A stretch of DNA of 64,000 nucleotides from CAIKMD01 sp035552195 (lineage in GTDB: Bacteria; Pseudomonadota; Alphaproteobacteria; ATCC43930; CGMCC-115725), in the NCBI GenBank assembly GCA_035552195.1, contig DASZLU010000065.1, forward strand, positions 62,001 through 126,000, given 5' to 3'. Below the pieces are notes generated by a model. The model did not search any database and was not told the origin of the DNA. It saw only the letters and a program-made list of their open reading frames with translations. This document shows positions 43,886-52,023 of this stretch, piece after piece (within the stretch, counting starts at the first letter, position 1; each line of letters begins with the position of its first letter). The translations under genes were made by a program, and so were the position numbers.

Positions 43886-44803
43886 ATGGATTACCAAACG
43901 CCAGTCACGTTCATCCTTGGCATCCTCGTGCTGATCTTCGTGCTCAGCATGTTCAAATCGAGCTTCTTCGTCGTTCACCAGCAGACGAAAGAAGTGATCG
44001 AGCGGTTGGGCAAATTCCACCACCTCGCCGATGCCGGCCTCAATTTCAAATGGCCGGTCATCGACAAGCGCGTGTGGAAGGTCGAGCTGCGCGTGCAGCA
44101 GCTGAACGTCATGGTCGAGACCAAGACCAAGGACAATGTCTTCGTCAAAGTGCCGGTCGCGGTGCAATACCGCGCCATCCCCGCGCACGCCGCCGACACC
44201 TATTACCAATTGAGCGACGATCAGAAGCAGCTCACCTCTTATGTTCTCGACGTGGTCCGCGCCCGAGTCCCGACGCTCAATCTCGACGAGGTCTTCGAAA
44301 AGAAAGACGACATCGCCGCCGCGGTGAAAGAGCACCTCGACGACACGATGAAGACGTTCGGCTGGGAAGTGATGGGCGCGCTCGTCACCGATGTCGATCC
44401 GGCCGAGAACGTCAAAGCGGCGATGAACGAGATTCAGGCGCAAAGCCGGCTGCAAGTCGCGGCGCAAGCCAAGGGCGAGGCCAACAAGATACTCACCGTG
44501 AAGAATGCCGAGGCGGAAGCGGAATCGAAACGGCTGCAAGGCGAAGGTATCGCCAATCAGCGCAAAGCGATCGTCGAAGGCCTGCGCGAATCGGTGAAGC
44601 AGTTCCAAGAGGCGACCGGCGTCAATGCCGGCGACGTGCTGCGCCTCGTCCTGATGACGCAGTATTTCGATACGTTGAAAGAGATCGGCGTCTCTTCCGG
44701 CTCCAAAGTGATCATGATGCCGCACGCGCCCGCGGGCATGAGCGACATCGCCGACCAACTCACCAAATCGATCATCACCGGCGAGGAAGCCACGAGCGCG
44801 TGA
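43886..44803 (+). CDS. SPFH/Band 7 (stomatin-like) membrane protein
   Basis: A 305-residue protein. One membrane helix at about 8-25, then the Band 7 domain: VHQQTKEVIERLGKFHHLADAGLNFKWPVIDK, TKTKDNVFVKVPVAVQYR and VRARVPTLNLDEVFEKKDDI. A long alanine and glutamate-rich coiled coil follows (QAKGEANKILTVKNAEAEAESK), then a C-terminal tail. Such proteins oligomerise in membrane microdomains and can control FtsH-like proteases. No NfeD or protease partner lies beside it. The TTG upstream in frame is unlikely; ATG 43886 has GCGGGGGA before it. Confidence 0.9.
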   Translation: MDYQTPVTFILGILVLIFVLSMFKSSFFVVHQQTKEVIERLGKFHHLADAGLNFKWPVIDKRVWKVELRVQQLNVMVETKTKDNVFVKVPVAVQYRAIPAHAADTYYQLSDDQKQLTSYVLDVVRARVPTLNLDEVFEKKDDIAAAVKEHLDDTMKTFGWEVMGALVTDVDPAENVKAAMNEIQAQSRLQVAAQAKGEANKILTVKNAEAEAESKRLQGEGIANQRKAIVEGLRESVKQFQEATGVNAGDVLRLVLMTQYFDTLKEIGVSSGSKVIMMPHAPAGMSDIADQLTKSIITGEEATSA

Positions 44804-44877
44804 GCGCAGCCTCGGTCGCGCGAGGGCGAGCGATGCGCAGCTTTGCGGCGAATTCTCGCCGTCGCGGCTCCCTTATT

Positions 44878-44932
44878 GTTCACTATATGTTCTAGTTAGC
44901 GGGCCCGCAAACGATGGCTCGCGATATAGTGA
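44878..44932. promoter_or_regulatory. Possible operator region upstream of gluconokinase
   Basis: GTTC (44878-44881), 7 bases, GTTC (44889-44892) matches the direct repeat bound by alphaproteobacterial LexA. In addition TCACTATAT (44880-44888) is an exact inverted copy of ATATAGTGA (44924-44932), 35 bases away and just before the ATG at 44937. Either could be a repressor site. A GTTC-N7-GTTC match is expected about twice by chance in 64 kb, both strands counted. Confidence 0.35.
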
Positions 44933-44936
44933 TCCG

Positions 44937-45455
44937 ATGGTCCAACATCCTTTTTTCCTCGTGGTCATGGGCGTGTCGGGCGCCGGAAAGTCGACGCTCG
45001 CCGCCGGCTTGGCGACGGCGCTGAGCGTGCCGCTCAAGGAAGGCGACACGCTCCATCCCGCCACGAACGTGGCAAAGATGAAGGCGGGCCAGCCTCTTTC
45101 GGATGAGGATCGCGCGCCTTGGCTCGCGCGGATCAAGGCGTGGATCGATACCGAGCTCGATCGAGGCCGCTCCGGCATCGTCACCTGCTCGGCGCTCAAG
45201 CGCGCTTATCGCGACGTTTTACGCGCGAACCGAGCGAATATTGTCTTCGTCTTTATCGATGGCGAAGAAAATCTGATCCGCGAACGGCTGCAAAAGCGCA
45301 GAGGCCACTTCATGCCGGCAGACCTGCTCGCAAGCCAATTCGCCACGCTGGAGCCTCCGGCAGCGGATGAGCATCCGATCATCGTCTCTGCCGCCGATAC
45401 GCCCGAAGCCCAGGTGCGCAAGGCGATCGCGATTCTGAGCGCTCATCCGCGATAG
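44937..45455 (+). CDS. gntK: Gluconokinase
   Basis: A 172-residue P-loop kinase. Walker A is GVSGAGKST (Lys18), and the family segment FKEGDxLHP appears as LKEGDTLHPATNVAKMKAGQPLSDEDRAPWL. CSALKRAYRDVLR and RRGHFMPADLLASQFATLEPP complete the GntK pattern. It phosphorylates D-gluconate to 6-phosphogluconate in the cytosol. The gene stands alone without gluconate transporter or regulator. The upstream gap has possible operator repeats. Confidence 0.94.
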   Translation: MVQHPFFLVVMGVSGAGKSTLAAGLATALSVPLKEGDTLHPATNVAKMKAGQPLSDEDRAPWLARIKAWIDTELDRGRSGIVTCSALKRAYRDVLRANRANIVFVFIDGEENLIRERLQKRRGHFMPADLLASQFATLEPPAADEHPIIVSAADTPEAQVRKAIAILSAHPR

Positions 45456-45517
45456 CCACCCGCACGATTTCGGCCGTTGAACCCGGTGCCATCTCTGCCC
45501 TATCCTCCCCGGGTCAA

Positions 45518-45547
45518 TTGACCCTCGGTTGGCCGCCGCCGTTATGC
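45518..45547 (+). promoter_or_regulatory. Putative promoter and palindrome upstream of cspA
   Basis: TTGACC (45518-45523), 18-base spacer, TTATGC (45542-45547). The -35 element lies within a perfect 14-base palindrome, GGGTCAATTGACCC (45511-45524), a good candidate operator. The transcript would have an 80 to 90 base leader before the CspA ATG at 45638, as is usual for cold-shock genes. Confidence 0.45.
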
Positions 45548-45637
45548 TCGTGTGAGCCCAACCCGGTCACCACCCACCCTGAGCCTTTTGACCTGTAGAG
45601 CAAACGCGCTACCGCCATTCACTTACGGAGAAGATCG

Positions 45638-45844
45638 ATGCCTGCCGGCACAGTCAAATGGTTCAATTCGCAAAAAGGTTACGGCTTCATTCAGCCCGAT
45701 GACGGCTCGAAAGACGTCTTCGTCCACATCTCGGCCGTCGAGCGCGCCGGCCTCAGCGGCCTCAACGAAGGTCAGAAGATCAGCTTCGATCTCGAACGCG
45801 GCCAGCAGGGCAAGACCTCTGCCGTCAATCTGAAGACCGCCTGA
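45638..45844 (+). CDS. Cold-shock protein, CspA family
   Basis: A 68-residue OB-fold protein. MPAGTVKWFNSQKGYGFIQPDDGSKDVFVHISAVERAGL contains RNP1 (KGYGFI) and RNP2 (VFVHI), which bind single-stranded RNA or DNA. It acts as an RNA chaperone. AC-GGAGAAG precedes the ATG. A perfect 26-base palindrome follows the stop. Confidence 0.96.
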   Translation: MPAGTVKWFNSQKGYGFIQPDDGSKDVFVHISAVERAGLSGLNEGQKISFDLERGQQGKTSAVNLKTA

Positions 45845-45850
45845 CCCTGA

Positions 45851-45876
45851 AAGGGCGGCGGCGCGCCGCCGCCCTT
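45851..45876 (+). terminator. Perfect GC palindrome after cspA
   Basis: A 26-base perfect palindrome starts 7 bases after the cspA stop (left half AAGGGCGGCGGCG). It can form a strong hairpin. It is followed by CTATCG rather than a T run. Confidence 0.6.
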
Positions 45877-45930
45877 CTATCGAAAGGACGAGACGGAGCG
45901 ATCAAAAGTTCCTTCTCCTCCGATCAAATT

Positions 45931-46152
45931 TTAGCGGCGACTGCGCGACCAGGACGAGGATTGACGCAGGATCGTGCCGGTCGCAATTTGCGTTTTATGC
46001 CGCTCGATCCAGGCTTCCGCCGCCGCTTGGGTGTCGAGCCCGGTCACCTTGGTCGGAAGACTGCCGGGGATCGTGACTTCGACGGTGAATTTGCCGTCGT
46101 CCAGCGGAAGCACGCGATAAACGGCTTCCGCGTGTGGGTGAATAAGGGGCAT
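45931..46152 (-). CDS. Small hypothetical protein
   Basis: A 73-residue soluble protein. It starts MPLIHPHAEAVYRVLPLDDG and continues FTVEVTIPGSLPTKV with the helical TQAAAEAWIERHKTQIATG and a serine and arginine-rich tail. The beta-beta-alpha outline suggests a small regulatory or phage-like domain, but no family was recognised. It is convergent with cspA and downstream of the ArsC-like gene on the same strand. Confidence 0.6.
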   Translation of the reverse strand: MPLIHPHAEAVYRVLPLDDGKFTVEVTIPGSLPTKVTGLDTQAAAEAWIERHKTQIATGTILRQSSSWSRSRR

Positions 46153-46293
46153 AGGCCTATCCGCTGCAATTAATGGGGTCGCGCGCCGACGTCGCGGCGA
46201 CTTCCTACTAGCCCAAAGTCTGTGGCTCGATTGCGGCGGCGGCGCGGCGCCATTGCAGCCCGCGCGCGGCATCGGCGCGCACCGGCACGGCGC

Positions 46294-46647
46294 TCAGCCC
46301 AGCGCTTTCTCGTAAATCTCCGGCTTGAACCCGACCGTGAGCTTGCCGCCCGCGTCGAGGACGGGGCGTTTGATCATCGAGGGTTGATCGAGCATCAGCG
46401 CGATGGCTTTTTTCTCGTCGAGTTTTTCTTTCTTGGCGTCGGGCAGTTTCTTGAATGTGGTTCCGGCTTTGTTGAGCAGCACCTCCCACCCGACTTTCTT
46501 CGCCCAGCCCTCGAGCACCGGCTGGTCGATGCCGTCGGCTTTGTAGTCGTGGAATTCGTAAGGAACCTTGTGCTGATCGAGCCAGCTGCGCGCCCTCTTC
46601 ATCGTGTCGCAATTCTTGATGCCGTAGATCGTGATCGACCGCGCCAT
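46294..46647 (-). CDS. ArsC-like (YffB/Spx) family reductase
   Basis: A 117-residue thioredoxin-fold protein. The start ITIYGIKNCDTMKRARSWLDQHKVPYEFHDYK has one cysteine in N-C-D-T, and IDQPVLEGWAKKVGWEVLLNKAGTTFKKLP and MIKRPVLDAGG follow. This is the YffB group, related to arsenate reductase but probably acting with glutathione on other substrates. The spacing and lack of a second cysteine argue against a thioredoxin-linked arsenate reductase. Confidence 0.9.
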   Translation of the reverse strand: MARSITIYGIKNCDTMKRARSWLDQHKVPYEFHDYKADGIDQPVLEGWAKKVGWEVLLNKAGTTFKKLPDAKKEKLDEKKAIALMLDQPSMIKRPVLDAGGKLTVGFKPEIYEKALG

Positions 46648-46968
46648 TGCCGCCCCCTCTTCTCTTTCCAGGGCCTTATTTCAGCAGCGCCATTTGCCCA
46701 AAGCAAACGCCGACGCGGCTGGATGATCGGTGCTGGGAGACGGCAAGAACGGCAATACGGCAAGAAACCGGCGCTTTTGGCGGCTTTGACCTGGCGGCGA
46801 CTTGCATAAAGCGGTGCAAAGGGCCATGTTCAGCCTGCGCCGGCCACGTCGCCGCTGCCTTCATTGCCCGCAGATCTGGCTAGCGGGTCTTCCTACCGCC
46901 CAGAATCGATCGCGTGAGAACGATTTCTCGCGTGGCTCTGCCGTTTCCTTCTGCGAAAGATCGATTTC
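46648..46968. other. Intergenic region between the ArsC-like gene and rpsU
   Basis: About 320 bases without a supported gene; the short frames here have no family features. It should hold the divergent promoters. One small inverted pair, TTGCA (46802-46806) and TGCAA (46815-46819), is visible. The 150 bases before rpsU may form a structured leader. Nothing specific was recognised. Confidence 0.4.
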
Positions 46969-47172
46969 ATGCAAGTCTTCGTCCGCGACAACAACATCGA
47001 CGGCGCTCTGCGCGTACTCAAGAAAAAGATGCAGCGCGAGGGGACGTTCCGCGAAATGAAGCGGCGGCGGGCCTATGAGAAGCCGTCGGAGCGCCGCGTG
47101 CGCGAGAAAGCGGATGCTATCCGACGCTACCGTAAGGCTATGCGCAAGCGCATGGAGCGTGAGGGTTATTGA
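46969..47172 (+). CDS. rpsU: 30S ribosomal protein bS21
   Basis: A 67-residue strongly basic protein. MQVFVRDNNIDGALRVLKKK followed by the helix MQREGTFREMKRRRAYEKPSERRVREK is the bS21 pattern. It binds the 3-prime region of 16S rRNA near the anti-Shine-Dalgarno site and helps initiation. Length is normal for alphaproteobacteria. A 62-residue protein gene and an IF-1 gene follow on the same strand. Confidence 0.95.
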   Translation: MQVFVRDNNIDGALRVLKKKMQREGTFREMKRRRAYEKPSERRVREKADAIRRYRKAMRKRMEREGY

Positions 47173-47203
47173 TCGCCGCCACCCTCTTTCGAGGAGCATG
47201 CAC

Positions 47204-47392
47204 ATGGCCGAGACAGCGAAATTCAGAATAGGGCAATCGGTCGAACTCGTTGCCGGGCCGCATCGGCTCAGCCCGCTCGGCCGGTTCGAGATCGTCCGGC
47301 TGATGCCGGCCGAGCATGGCTTGCGTCAATATCGCATCCGCTCGCTGACCGACGGCCACGAGCGGATGGTCATCGAGGCGGAATTGGCCTGA
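47204..47392 (+). CDS. Small conserved hypothetical protein next to rpsU
   Basis: A 62-residue beta-rich protein: FRIGQSVELVAGPHRLSPLGRFEIVRLMPAEHGLRQYRIRS and ERMVIEAEL. The pattern of a small barrel (G-Q-x-V, G-x-F-E-I) resembles SH3-like modules. Start 47204 has GAGGAG 8 bases upstream; ATG 47198 is an alternative. It lies 31 bases after rpsU and before infA, suggesting a link to translation or cold adaptation. No known family assigned. Confidence 0.65.
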   Translation: MAETAKFRIGQSVELVAGPHRLSPLGRFEIVRLMPAEHGLRQYRIRSLTDGHERMVIEAELA

Positions 47393-47535
47393 ATCGCGCG
47401 GCGATCCGCAATCGTTGAACAAGCGCCCGGCTCCTCTGCCGGTCGATCCGTCGCATTGCCGCGTTGCTTCTCGCCGCCATCAAGGCGTGCGCACGCGGAC
47501 GATATCGACCTCGCATCTGCCGACAGGGAGACGAC

Positions 47536-47805
47536 ATGGCCAAGGAAGAGCTATTGGAACTGGACGGCACCGTCTTGGAGCGGTTGCCCGATGCGCGTTA
47601 TCGCGTGCGGCTCGACAACGGCCACGAAACCATGGCCTACATGTCGGGGCGCGTGAAGAAAAACCGCATCCGCATTCTCGCCGGCGATCGCGTCACGATC
47701 GAGATGACGCCGTACGATTTGACGAAGGGCCGCATCAATTTTCGCCATCGCGACGAGAAGGCACCGGCAACACCGGCGCCGCGGCGGCCGACATGGCGAC
47801 GTTGA
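47536..47805 (+). CDS. infA: Translation initiation factor IF-1, tailed variant
   Basis: An 89-residue OB-fold protein. MAKEELLELDGTVLERLPDA, then RYRVRLDNGHETMAYMSGRVKKNRIRILAGDRVTIEMTPYD and LTKGRINFRH match IF-1 throughout. Normal IF-1 ends near residue 72; this one has about 16 extra residues rich in proline and arginine (PATPAPRRPTWRR). The change of the usual A-H-T-A-G-K to AYMSGR and the tail match the second IF-1 type of Bradyrhizobium-like bacteria. CAGGGAG precedes the ATG. Confidence 0.9.
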   Translation: MAKEELLELDGTVLERLPDARYRVRLDNGHETMAYMSGRVKKNRIRILAGDRVTIEMTPYDLTKGRINFRHRDEKAPATPAPRRPTWRR

Positions 47806-47875
47806 GCCGCGCATCGAAGCGGCGATTCCGGCTTCGCCATGCGGGCGCGGGGCGCATGAGCGCAGGCGCTGCGGC

Positions 47876-48181
47876 ATGAGCCCGAGCAACAAGAACTGGA
47901 CGAATCCACGGCCGCGCGCGAACACGAATTGGCAGCATCTCTCGGCCGGCGACGGCGATGACGGCCGGCGTTGGCGTATCGTCTGGGACACAACACGGCG
48001 CCCGGAAAGCGAAACGCGCAGCACCGCCCTCGAGAAATCGAAGGACGCGGCGCTCGATCGCGCGCGCCACATGCTGCGCATGGGCTTCATCGTTTACGAA
48101 GTCCGCGAACCCTCAGGCGTGCTTCTCCTCGACGAGCCGGCCATCCGCGCACAGCTCGGCAAGGCCGCTCCTACGCCCTAG
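47876..48181 (+). CDS. Small hypothetical protein
   Basis: A 101-residue polar protein. NWTNPRPRANTNWQHLSAGDGDDGRRWRIVWDTTRRPE is followed by a helix SKDAALDRARHMLRMGFIVYEVREPSG. Tryptophan content is high (four). No family was recognised. It follows infA by 70 bases on the same strand. Confidence 0.55.
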   Translation: MSPSNKNWTNPRPRANTNWQHLSAGDGDDGRRWRIVWDTTRRPESETRSTALEKSKDAALDRARHMLRMGFIVYEVREPSGVLLLDEPAIRAQLGKAAPTP

Positions 48182-48208
48182 GAACGCCTGCTCTTTCATT
48201 TCCGCGGC

Positions 48209-48772
48209 CTATTCGGCAACACGGCTCGCGTATGGCTGCTTGCAGGCGGCGAGCACGGCGCGCGCGGTTGCGGGATCGCTGGCGCGGGCGATCACCATCG
48301 CGCCGACCAGCATGCTGGCCTCGCGGAAGGCAGCCGCCTCGCGCGCCGCCGCCGATCCTTTCCGGGCGCGGGCAAGCGCGGCAACGATACGCTGCACGCC
48401 GGCGCCGAACGCGGCTTTGAGCCGCTCGGGTGCGCGGCCGATATCGGGCCCGAGGCTTGCGACCGGGCAGCCGATGCCAGGATGGGTCTTGTGGCCCTCG
48501 GAGAGATAGAGCGCGCGATAGGCGGTGACAGCGCGCTCGGGTTCGCCCTGCTCCAGCGGCTCGGCAAAGCTGGCGAAGGCGGCGTCGATCGCCGCCACGA
48601 TCAGTGCCTCCTTGCTGTCGAAATGCTTATAGAAACCGCCATGCGTCATGCCGGCGGCCTTCATCATCTCGTCGACACTGGCGCCATCGAGGCCGCGCTC
48701 GCGCAGCAGCCGCGACGCGCCGGCAACGATTCGCGCGTGACTCTTTTCCTTGTCCGCCTGCGACATGCGCAT
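48209..48772 (-). CDS. TetR-family transcriptional regulator
   Basis: A 187-residue regulator. The N-terminal helix-turn-helix is RIVAGASRLLRERGLDGASVDEMMKAAGMTHGGFYKHFDSKEALI, the usual TetR pattern. The C-terminal ligand domain resembles the TetR_C group that pairs with the H-G-G-F-Y-K-H-F type. It is divergent from the membrane protein gene at 48909, and an inverted repeat lies between the two, so it probably represses both. The ligand is unknown. Confidence 0.92.
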   Translation of the reverse strand: MRMSQADKEKSHARIVAGASRLLRERGLDGASVDEMMKAAGMTHGGFYKHFDSKEALIVAAIDAAFASFAEPLEQGEPERAVTAYRALYLSEGHKTHPGIGCPVASLGPDIGRAPERLKAAFGAGVQRIVAALARARKGSAAAREAAAFREASMLVGAMVIARASDPATARAVLAACKQPYASRVAE

Positions 48773-48826
48773 CGGCCACCTCGTTCAAATTTGCCGCTTG
48801 ACGAAATGGAGGATAATCGTCATCCT

Positions 48827-48850
48827 TTTGGAGGTCAATTAACATCCAAA
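48827..48850. promoter_or_regulatory. Putative TetR operator
   Basis: TTTGGAGGT (48827-48835) and ACATCCAAA (48842-48850) are inverted copies with one mismatch, spaced 6 bases. A second imperfect dyad, GGAT (48811-48814) and ATCC (48822-48825), lies next to it. Both are in the gap between the divergent TetR and membrane protein genes. Confidence 0.55.
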
Positions 48851-48908
48851 TAAATACGGCGGCTGCGCGCGCTTTAGGAAGCGATCAGGATCGGGAAAAG
48901 GAGCTCAC

Positions 48909-49415
48909 ATGTCGCCCCAGGTTTTCTTCTTCACCAGCATCGGTTTCAGCTTCATCGCGTGGGGAATTGTCGCGGCACAGATCTGGCCGGTGTTGCGCCG
49001 CCAGCCGCGCGCCGATGCATTGCGTCCGCTGCTCACGCTGCACGCGTTCCGCTTCATAGGCCTGGCGTTCCTGGTACCAGGCGTCGTGTCGCCGAATTTA
49101 CCCCCGGGTTTTGCCGTCGCCGCGACTTCGGGCGATCTGATCGCCGCGGTTCTCGCGCTGTTATCGCTGTCGCTGCAATCCAGCCGATGGGGCATCGCCC
49201 TGGTTTGGATGCTCAATCTCTGGGGCAGCGGCGATATTCTCAATGCCTTCTTTCAAGCCAACCGTGCCGGTCTCCAGGCGGATCAGCTCGGCGCGGCTTA
49301 TTTCATTCCGACCGTCATCGTGCCGTTGCTGCTGATCAGCCATGTCTTGATGTTCGCGTTGCTGCTGCAGTCGCAAGGCAAGACGGCGATTGCCGGCAAT
49401 CCGAGCCGCGCCTGA
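48909..49415 (+). CDS. Membrane protein, hypothetical (TetR-linked)
   Basis: A 168-residue protein with about five hydrophobic helices: FFFTSIGFSFIAWGIVAAQIW, HAFRFIGLAFLVPGV, DLIAAVLALLSLSL, WGIALVWMLNLWGSGDIL and FIPTVIVPLLLISHVLMFALLL. No enzymatic motif was seen. It is divergent from a TetR gene with a likely operator between, so its expression probably follows an inducer of that regulator. Confidence 0.7.
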   Translation: MSPQVFFFTSIGFSFIAWGIVAAQIWPVLRRQPRADALRPLLTLHAFRFIGLAFLVPGVVSPNLPPGFAVAATSGDLIAAVLALLSLSLQSSRWGIALVWMLNLWGSGDILNAFFQANRAGLQADQLGAAYFIPTVIVPLLLISHVLMFALLLQSQGKTAIAGNPSRA

Positions 49416-49442
49416 CGGCGCGGCCCTTTATCACCCGAACGC

Positions 49443-50474
<1,032 letters not shown>

Positions 50475-50555
50475 GACAATTCATCCTATGCTTACGGGGA
50501 GACGACGAGTTTAGTGGCGCATCGCTTCCGATGCCATGCCGCGTTAGCATGCGTC

Positions 50556-51056
50556 ATGCCAATTCAGACGATCGTGAAATATCCCGATCCGCGACTGCGC
50601 GAACGCGCCGCGCCGGTCACCGTCTTCGACGACGCGTTGCGCGCGCTGGCCGCCGACCTGCTCGATACGATGCAGGATGCCCAAGGCATCGGCATCACCG
50701 CGCCGCATCTCGGCGTCGCGCTGCGCGTCGTCGTGCTTAAGCTGTCGTCCGAGGAAGAGCCTGCCATATACGTCAATCCGGCGATTATCTGGACCTCCGG
50801 CGAGAAGATCCGGCACGCGGAAGGAAGTGTCTCGATGCCGGGCGTGACCGCCGAGATCGAGCGCCCGGCGAAGGTCCGAATCCGCTATCAAGATATCGAC
50901 GGCGCGGAGCGGGTGGAGGAAGCGAGCGGGCTGCGCGCCGTCTGTCATCAACACGAGATCGATCAGCTCGATGGCGTCTTCTGGCTCCAGCGCCTCTCGC
51001 CGCTCAAGCGCGATCAGGTGATCCGCCGCTATCAGAAATTGCGGCGGGCCGGGTGA
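50556..51056 (+). CDS. Peptide deformylase-like protein with altered active site
   Basis: A 166-residue protein with the deformylase fold throughout (IVKYPDPRLRERAAPV at the start). Three catalytic motifs are changed. Motif 1 GxGxAAxQ reads GIGITAPH (His51 for Gln). Motif 2 EGCLS reads EGSVS, so the metal-binding Cys is Ser91. Motif 3 HExDH reads HEIDQ at 133-137, so the second metal His is Gln137. Two of three metal ligands are therefore lost. It is unlikely to deformylate; a binding or regulatory role is possible. The sulfite exporter-like gene starts 16 bases later. Confidence 0.85.
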   Translation: MPIQTIVKYPDPRLRERAAPVTVFDDALRALAADLLDTMQDAQGIGITAPHLGVALRVVVLKLSSEEEPAIYVNPAIIWTSGEKIRHAEGSVSMPGVTAEIERPAKVRIRYQDIDGAERVEEASGLRAVCHQHEIDQLDGVFWLQRLSPLKRDQVIRRYQKLRRAG

Positions 51057-51072
51057 TGGCGGGGGCCGGGTG

Positions 51073-51891
51073 ATGACGATCGAGCTCCCCTGGCTCGCGG
51101 TAGGCGCCGTCGTCGCCGGCATCATCAGCGGCATTCTCGGTGGGCTCTTCGGTATCGGCGGCGGCGCCATCATCGTGCCGGTGTTGTTCGAGGCATTCGA
51201 ATTGCTCGGCGTGCCGGAAGCGGTGCGCATGCAGCTCTGCATCGGCACGTCGCTCGCGATCATCGTACCGATCGCGATACGCTCTTACCAGCAGCACAAG
51301 GCGCAAGGCGCGGTGCTGAGCGACGTCTTGCGGCTCTGGATGATTCCGAGCGTCATCGGCGTGACGGTCGGCGCGGCGCTCGCGGCCTTGGCGCCACCCG
51401 AAACCTTCAAAATCGCCTTTGTGGCGATCGCCGTTGCGATCGCGGCGAAACTGATGTTCGGCGGCGATCGCTGGGTGCTGGCCAAGGAATTGCCGGGCAC
51501 AATGGCGCTGAACGTCTATGGCTTCGCCATCGGTCTCGGCTCGTCACTGATGGGGATCGCCGGTGGCTCGTTGGCGGTCATGGTCCTGACGCTCTACGGC
51601 AAGCCAATCCGCAGCGCCGTCGCGACCGGCGCCGGTGTGGGCGTACCGATCACCGTCGCCGGGACGATCGGTTACGTCCTCGCCGGATTGCCGCATCAAT
51701 CGGCGTTGCCGCCATTGTCGACCGGCTTCGTATCGATCCCCGGCGTCCTCCTAATCGCACCGCTCTCGAGCTGGGTCGCACCCTTCGGCGCGCGTCTCGC
51801 GCACAAGCTGCAGCAGCGGACGCTCGAGATCGCGTTCAGCTTCTATCTGCTGCTGGCCGCGTCGCGGTTCATCGCCAGCATGATCGGGTGA
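51073..51891 (+). CDS. TauE/SafE-family membrane transporter
   Basis: A 272-residue protein with about eight membrane helices. The duplicated half signatures are VVAGIISGILGGLFGIGGGAIIVPVL and YGFAIGLGSSLMGIAGGSLAVMVL, the glycine-rich helices of TauE/SafE proteins. They are thought to export sulfite or organosulfur anions. The start is ATG 51073; GTG 51070 is an alternative. It follows the deformylase-like gene by about 16 bases and is probably cotranscribed. Confidence 0.92.
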   Translation: MTIELPWLAVGAVVAGIISGILGGLFGIGGGAIIVPVLFEAFELLGVPEAVRMQLCIGTSLAIIVPIAIRSYQQHKAQGAVLSDVLRLWMIPSVIGVTVGAALAALAPPETFKIAFVAIAVAIAAKLMFGGDRWVLAKELPGTMALNVYGFAIGLGSSLMGIAGGSLAVMVLTLYGKPIRSAVATGAGVGVPITVAGTIGYVLAGLPHQSALPPLSTGFVSIPGVLLIAPLSSWVAPFGARLAHKLQQRTLEIAFSFYLLLAASRFIASMIG

Positions 51892-52023
51892 CGGGCCGAT
51901 CCGTCGCGATGCCTCGCCACCACCGATACCGCGTGTTTTGCGATTGACTCAGTCGTCGAAATATGAGAACAAAACGGAAACGAACATTGGGCGGCATTGC
52001 GGGCCGTCCTGCGGGACGGCGCG

